DNA of 53,191 nt. Origin: SFWF01 sp045636705. GTDB lineage: Bacteria > Bacillota > Clostridia > Oscillospirales > Acutalibacteraceae. Positions 50,148-53,191 of this stretch are shown here, piece by piece. The stretch lies in assembly GCA_045636705.1 (NCBI GenBank), contig JAZTYA010000015.1, positions 1-53,191 on the forward strand. The letters are read 5' to 3'. The notes below the pieces were generated by a model. The model was not told the origin of the DNA. It did not search any database and worked only from the letters and a program-made list of their open reading frames with translations. Position 1 is the first letter of the stretch; each line of letters opens with the position of its first letter. The translations under genes were made by a program, and so were the position numbers.

Positions 50148-50164
50148 GTTTTTGCCTTTAACGG

Positions 50165-50187
50165 CCTCTGTACCTTTGAGTACAGAG
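50165..50187 (+). terminator. First hairpin after rpsT
   Basis: An 8-bp stem CTCTGTAC/GTACAGAG with a CTTTGA loop but only a weak T stretch behind it. It may be a processing or attenuation hairpin. Confidence 0.55.
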
Positions 50188-50208
50188 CCCGTTTGTTGCT
50201 TTATTGCC

Positions 50209-50240
50209 GCACCGTATTTTTACGGTGCTTTTATTTTTAT
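50209..50240 (+). terminator. Second hairpin after rpsT (likely main terminator)
   Basis: GCACCGTA (50209-50216) pairs with TACGGTGC (50221-50228), a TTTT loop, followed by TTTTATTTTTAT. Confidence 0.85.
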
Positions 50241-50264
50241 TATGATGTTTTTTTACTAAAATAT

Positions 50265-50296
50265 AAAACCCGAAAGGAAATTTCCTTTCGGGTTTT
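50265..50296. terminator. Third hairpin after rpsT: 32-bp perfect palindrome
   Basis: AAAACCCGAAAGGAAA (50265-50280) and its exact reverse complement (50281-50296) abut with no spacer, flanked by A and T runs. It can act as terminator in either direction and insulates the next promoter 30 bases downstream. Confidence 0.75.
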
Positions 50297-50325
50297 TATG
50301 TTATAGAACGATTCCCAAAAACATA

Positions 50326-50354
50326 TTGCATAAAGCCTTAATTCGTGGTATACT
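50326..50354 (+). promoter_or_regulatory. Sigma-A promoter of structured leader B
   Basis: TTGCAT (50326-50331), 17 bases, TATACT (50349-50354). The predicted transcription start, about 50361, is the first base pair of the leader stem, exactly as in copy A. Confidence 0.75.
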
Positions 50355-50360
50355 AATCTT

Positions 50361-50560
50361 GCCAAACTAATTAAATATGCAAAGTGGTATTTTTATATCC
50401 AAGGTAGTATTATACTCTTTTTTACTAATACTAAACCCAATGAATTTGATAAAAACGCAAATTTCATTATGGGTTTGGTGTAATGCCATTTTGCATAATT
50501 AGTTTGGCGACTATCGGAGTTTGCGTTTTTTGTGCGGTTACTTCGGTAGCCGCATTTTTT
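50361..50560 (+). ncRNA. Structured leader RNA, copy B of a two-copy family
   Basis: A 13-bp perfect stem (GCCAAACTAATTA 50361-50373, TAATTAGTTTGGC 50496-50508), then AATATGCA (50374-50381), the same octamer at the same place as in copy A. The helix continues for 13 more pairs with two G-U (50378-50390 with 50483-50495). Two inner hairpins follow: TAGTATTA/TAATACTA (50405-50433) and an AAACCCA-type stem (50433-50477). The tail has TGCGTTTTT (50522-50530) and, 11 bases from its start, TGCGGTTAC-TTCG-GTAGCCGCA (50533-50554) with a T run. The AGGAGG and ATG of the secreted protein follow. This accounts for the 434-base gap after rpsT together with the hairpins. Confidence 0.78.
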
Positions 50561-50580
50561 ATTTTTAGGAGGAAAAAGAA

Positions 50581-53191
50581 ATGAAAAAAATCTTTTCGGT
50601 ATTATTGGTAGTTATGATACTAATTGGTGTTGTCGCATTTCCACTTAATACAATAAAAAGTGAAGCGGCAACTTTACTAACGTTGCAACAACTTAAAGAA
50701 AAATTCCCACACGGTAAATATTGGAATGGAGGCAATGCAAACTCATACACTTCAACTCCATGCAACCACCATAACAATTGTTCATATTCAGGCTCCTGTG
50801 GTTGTAACTCTTTTAAAGGACTTGCAATTCAATGTTTTGGTTTTGCACTACAATTAGGTTATGATGCATACGGCACAAATCCCCAAAATTGGCAAAAAGC
50901 ATATAACCTAAACAATGTTAAACCTGGAGACATAATAAATTATGATGGAAATAATCCAGGACATACGGTTTTTGTTACTGAAGTTAAGGGAAATGTCATT
51001 TATTTTGCTGAATGTAATTGGTCAAAAAGTTGTATTATTGAATGGGGTAGGAGTTTAAAAAAATCAGAGTTTAATAATTTATATAACGTCTATGTTGCTC
51101 CTTACGCATTACCATCAGCAAATACTCTTACCATAAAATATAACGCTAATGGAGGTACTATTGATTCATCAATAATATCCTTTGAATACAAGGTTACAGA
51201 TAGTGCCGGTTTAAATATGAGAAGTAATGCGGGCACTAGTTATTCTGTGATAAAATCTTTACCTTTAAACACCGTTTTTTCTGTGGCATATAGCGAAAGA
51301 AAAACTGCAAATGGATATACTTGGGGTAAGACTACATATGGAGGCAAAACAGGTTGGGTTGTTATTTCGGATTTTGTCAAAACTACAGCAATAAACAGAA
51401 CTACAGATTTTTATTTGTATTCATCCTTGGTATATAGAACCTCTACTATTTCGGTATTACAACAGAACTTGTCTTACGGGCAAGAATTACAGAGTGGGTT
51501 ATACAATGTACAAACATTCGGTTTAGAGCGTGAAGGATATAAGTTTGTAGGATGGTGCACAACGGCAGATGCAAGCACTGCCGTTTATGACCACGATGAT
51601 GCAACAATTAAACCTGAAACTATATATCCTAATTTAAAAAATGAAAGTGCAACAGTAATCCTTTATGCTATATGGGAATGCATTCATAAGTATGATAACA
51701 ACTGTGATACAAGTTGTAATACGTGCGGAGCAACTCGTACAATAACCCATGACTACAAAGCAGCTACTTGCACAGCGGCTAAAACCTGTAAGATTTGCGG
51801 TACTACTAGTGGAAACAAGCTCTCTCACAAGTCGGATAGCGGCACAGTAACCAAGGTGGCTACTTGTACAGCTACGGGAACAATGACATACAAGTGTACG
51901 CTTTGTAAGGATGAAATTAAGACCGAGATAATTGCTAAGGTTGCTCATAAGTACGATGCAGGCAAGGTAACAAAGGAAGCAACCTGCAAGGAAACGGGTG
52001 TTAAAACCTATACTTGTTCTTCTTGTAAGGGCACAAAGACCGAAACTATCGCAAAACTTACAACCCACACATACAGCAATAATTGCGATAAGTCTTGTAA
52101 TGTTTGCGGAGAGACTCGTACAACATCAGACCATGTATTTGACAACGACTGCGACGTAGATTGTAACGAATGTGGTGCAGTAAGAACACCCGCAGACCAC
52201 GTCTACGACAACGACTGCGATGCAGATTGCAACGAATGTGGCAATACACGAATTCCCGCAGAGCACGAGTATGGCAACGACTGCGACGTAGACTGTAATA
52301 TTTGTGGAGACACAAGAGTTCCTGCAGACCACGTTTACGACAACGACTGTGACATAGGCTGTAACGAATGCGGCGACGAAAGAGATGTTCCTGACCACAT
52401 TTATGCCAACGCTTGTGATGCAGATTGTAACGAATGTGGAGATACAAGAGTTCCCGCAGACCATGTTTACGACAACGACTGCGATGCTACATGTAACAGA
52501 TGTGACGCAGTTCGCACAATCGAGCACGACTACAAGTCTGCTACCTGTACCTCACCTAAGACATGTAAGATTTGTGGAGCTACTAGCGGAAATGCATTAG
52601 GCCATACTTACGATAACGCTTGCGATGCAGACTGTAACGTTTGCGGTGCAGAAAGGGTTGCTTTAAACCATAAGTTTGACAATAACTGCGATGCTGTTTG
52701 TAACGAGTGTGGCGAGGAAAGAGAAGTTCCCGGCCACGATTACGACAACGTTTGCGATGCTAACTGTAACGCTTGCGGCGAGGAAAGAGAAGTATCTGAC
52801 CACGATTACAAAGAATTTGTAACCAAGGCAACACTTACACAGAATGGTAAAATAGAAAATAAGTGTACTGTTTGTGGTGATGTTAAGAGTACAACTATAA
52901 TTTATTTCCCTATGACCTTTAGCCTTTCAAAGACTTCTTACACCTATAACGGCAATGTACAAAAGCCAACCGTTACGGTTAAGGACTCAAACGGAAATAC
53001 CATTTCTTCAAGCAACTACACAGTAACCTATTCAGATGGCTGCAAGAATGCAGGAACCTACACAGTTGCCGTTGCTATGAAAGGCAACTACACAGGCACC
53101 AATCTCTTAACCTACAAGATAAATCCGATTGATAGTGAAGAATGCGATATTAAATTATCAGCTACAAGCTATACATATAACGGAAAGGTTC
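50581..53191 (+). CDS. Secreted cysteine-peptidase/SH3 protein with cysteine-rich repeats (partial, C-terminus outside window)
   Basis: 870 codons are visible with no stop. Signal peptide (~1-29). Residues ~40-175 look like a CHAP/NlpC-type papain-fold hydrolase: Cys in 'IQCFGFALQLG' (~85), His in 'NPGHTVFVTEV' (~130) and polar 'AECNW' (~146). An SH3b domain follows (~200-280, 'GLNMRSNAGTSYSVIKSLP') and an InlB-type 'GYKFVGWCTT' segment (~320-330). From ~365 come eleven units of the pattern Y-x-N-x-C-D-x-x-C-N-x-C-G-x-x-R, mostly every 22 residues, with each unit holding three Cys and a His. At the end are two MBG/Ig-like modules ('SYTYNGNVQKPTVTVKD'). The first ~350 codons are more AT-rich than the repeat part. 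It is probably a cell-wall lytic or adhesive surface protein; regulation is through leader B. Confidence 0.85.
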   Translation, partial: MKKIFSVLLVVMILIGVVAFPLNTIKSEAATLLTLQQLKEKFPHGKYWNGGNANSYTSTPCNHHNNCSYSGSCGCNSFKGLAIQCFGFALQLGYDAYGTNPQNWQKAYNLNNVKPGDIINYDGNNPGHTVFVTEVKGNVIYFAECNWSKSCIIEWGRSLKKSEFNNLYNVYVAPYALPSANTLTIKYNANGGTIDSSIISFEYKVTDSAGLNMRSNAGTSYSVIKSLPLNTVFSVAYSERKTANGYTWGKTTYGGKTGWVVISDFVKTTAINRTTDFYLYSSLVYRTSTISVLQQNLSYGQELQSGLYNVQTFGLEREGYKFVGWCTTADASTAVYDHDDATIKPETIYPNLKNESATVILYAIWECIHKYDNNCDTSCNTCGATRTITHDYKAATCTAAKTCKICGTTSGNKLSHKSDSGTVTKVATCTATGTMTYKCTLCKDEIKTEIIAKVAHKYDAGKVTKEATCKETGVKTYTCSSCKGTKTETIAKLTTHTYSNNCDKSCNVCGETRTTSDHVFDNDCDVDCNECGAVRTPADHVYDNDCDADCNECGNTRIPAEHEYGNDCDVDCNICGDTRVPADHVYDNDCDIGCNECGDERDVPDHIYANACDADCNECGDTRVPADHVYDNDCDATCNRCDAVRTIEHDYKSATCTSPKTCKICGATSGNALGHTYDNACDADCNVCGAERVALNHKFDNNCDAVCNECGEEREVPGHDYDNVCDANCNACGEEREVSDHDYKEFVTKATLTQNGKIENKCTVCGDVKSTTIIYFPMTFSLSKTSYTYNGNVQKPTVTVKDSNGNTISSSNYTVTYSDGCKNAGTYTVAVAMKGNYTGTNLLTYKINPIDSEECDIKLSATSYTYNGKV
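51682..52805 (+). repeat. Eleven cysteine-rich coding repeats (~66-bp period in the core)
   Basis: In-frame repeats of a CDxxCNxCG unit. Units 2-8 (about 52078-52500) are regularly spaced at ~66 bp; units 1 and 9-11 are separated by variant 'CKICGxTSGN' stretches that are themselves duplicated (about 51775-51830 and 52545-52600). High nucleotide identity between core units points to recent tandem duplication. Confidence 0.85.

Noticed and set aside
52078..52510. Regular ~66-bp repeats that might be taken for a CRISPR array
   Set aside because: The repeats are contiguous coding units with no unique spacers and no cas genes nearby.
51634..52527. Three overlapping minus-strand open frames opposite the cysteine-rich repeats
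   Set aside because: They exist only because the repeated codons happen to lack stops on the other strand; no ribosome binding sites, biased composition, and the plus-strand frame explains the region fully.

Overview
The window looks like chromosomal DNA of an anaerobic, spore-forming member of the Clostridia (Bacillota) with moderately low GC. The evidence is: sporulation and germination genes (spoVAE, spoIIP, gpr); an NADH/NADP-type multisubunit [FeFe] hydrogenase; strong GGAGG ribosome binding sites; typical sigma-A promoters with 17-base spacers; the clostridial glgB-glgC-glgD-glgA order; and a tetrahydrofolate riboswitch. I see no tRNA or rRNA gene, no insertion sequence, no prophage and no CRISPR array.

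Layout. 1-780: start of a secreted SGNH hydrolase, cut by the window edge. 945-4227: aldo/keto reductase, P-loop kinase, HTH membrane protein, PAP2 phosphatase and a small membrane protein behind a structured leader. 4283-5126: rplM-rpsI. 5323-11866: glycogen operon glgB-glgC-glgD-glgA followed by uppP. 12080-13285: SLOG protein, a free-standing structured RNA and a DUF1292 protein. 13442-16052: rhaB-rhaA. 16089-22953: ABC exporter, lipoprotein, two unusual glycoside hydrolases, thioredoxin and a ferredoxin-thioredoxin-reductase-like protein. 23007-31210: a ten-gene hydrogenase operon in which a signalling module (two DRTGG proteins, two GHKL ATPases, a PHP protein and a hydrogenase-like iron-sulfur protein) sits between the structural genes. 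A Rex-like operator overlaps its -10 box. 31354-33373: riboswitch-controlled ECF transporter S component, spoVAE and rsmA. 33603-36673: gdhA and a zinc-ribbon membrane protein. 36729-44209: operon rlmB, a P-type-ATPase-derived pseudoenzyme, an O-antigen-ligase-like protein, metG and tatD. 44352-50147: enolase, LTA-synthase-like protein, a small protein, spoIIP, gpr and rpsT. 50581-end: a secreted cysteine-peptidase/SH3 protein with cysteine-rich repeats, open at the window edge.

How the genes work together. Carbon enters through glycoside hydrolases and the rhamnose pathway, is stored by the glg operon, and passes through enolase. Excess reductant can be vented as hydrogen by the Hnd/Hyd complex, probably under NADH/NAD+ control. 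The FTR-like protein with thioredoxin suggests that thiol reduction draws on the same ferredoxin pool.

The most interesting signal is a pair of leader RNAs, at 3777-3911 and 50361-50560. They share an architecture: sigma-A promoter, then at the transcript 5' end a perfect 13-bp stem of unrelated sequence in each copy, then the identical octamer AATATGCA, a variable inner hairpin, a TGCGTTTTT motif and, exactly 11 bases from the start of that motif, a terminator just before the Shine-Dalgarno sequence. I do not recognise this as a known RNA class. Second are the structured RNA at 12703-12936 and the degenerate P-type ATPase at 40628-43429. All functional calls come from reading the sequence; no database search was run.
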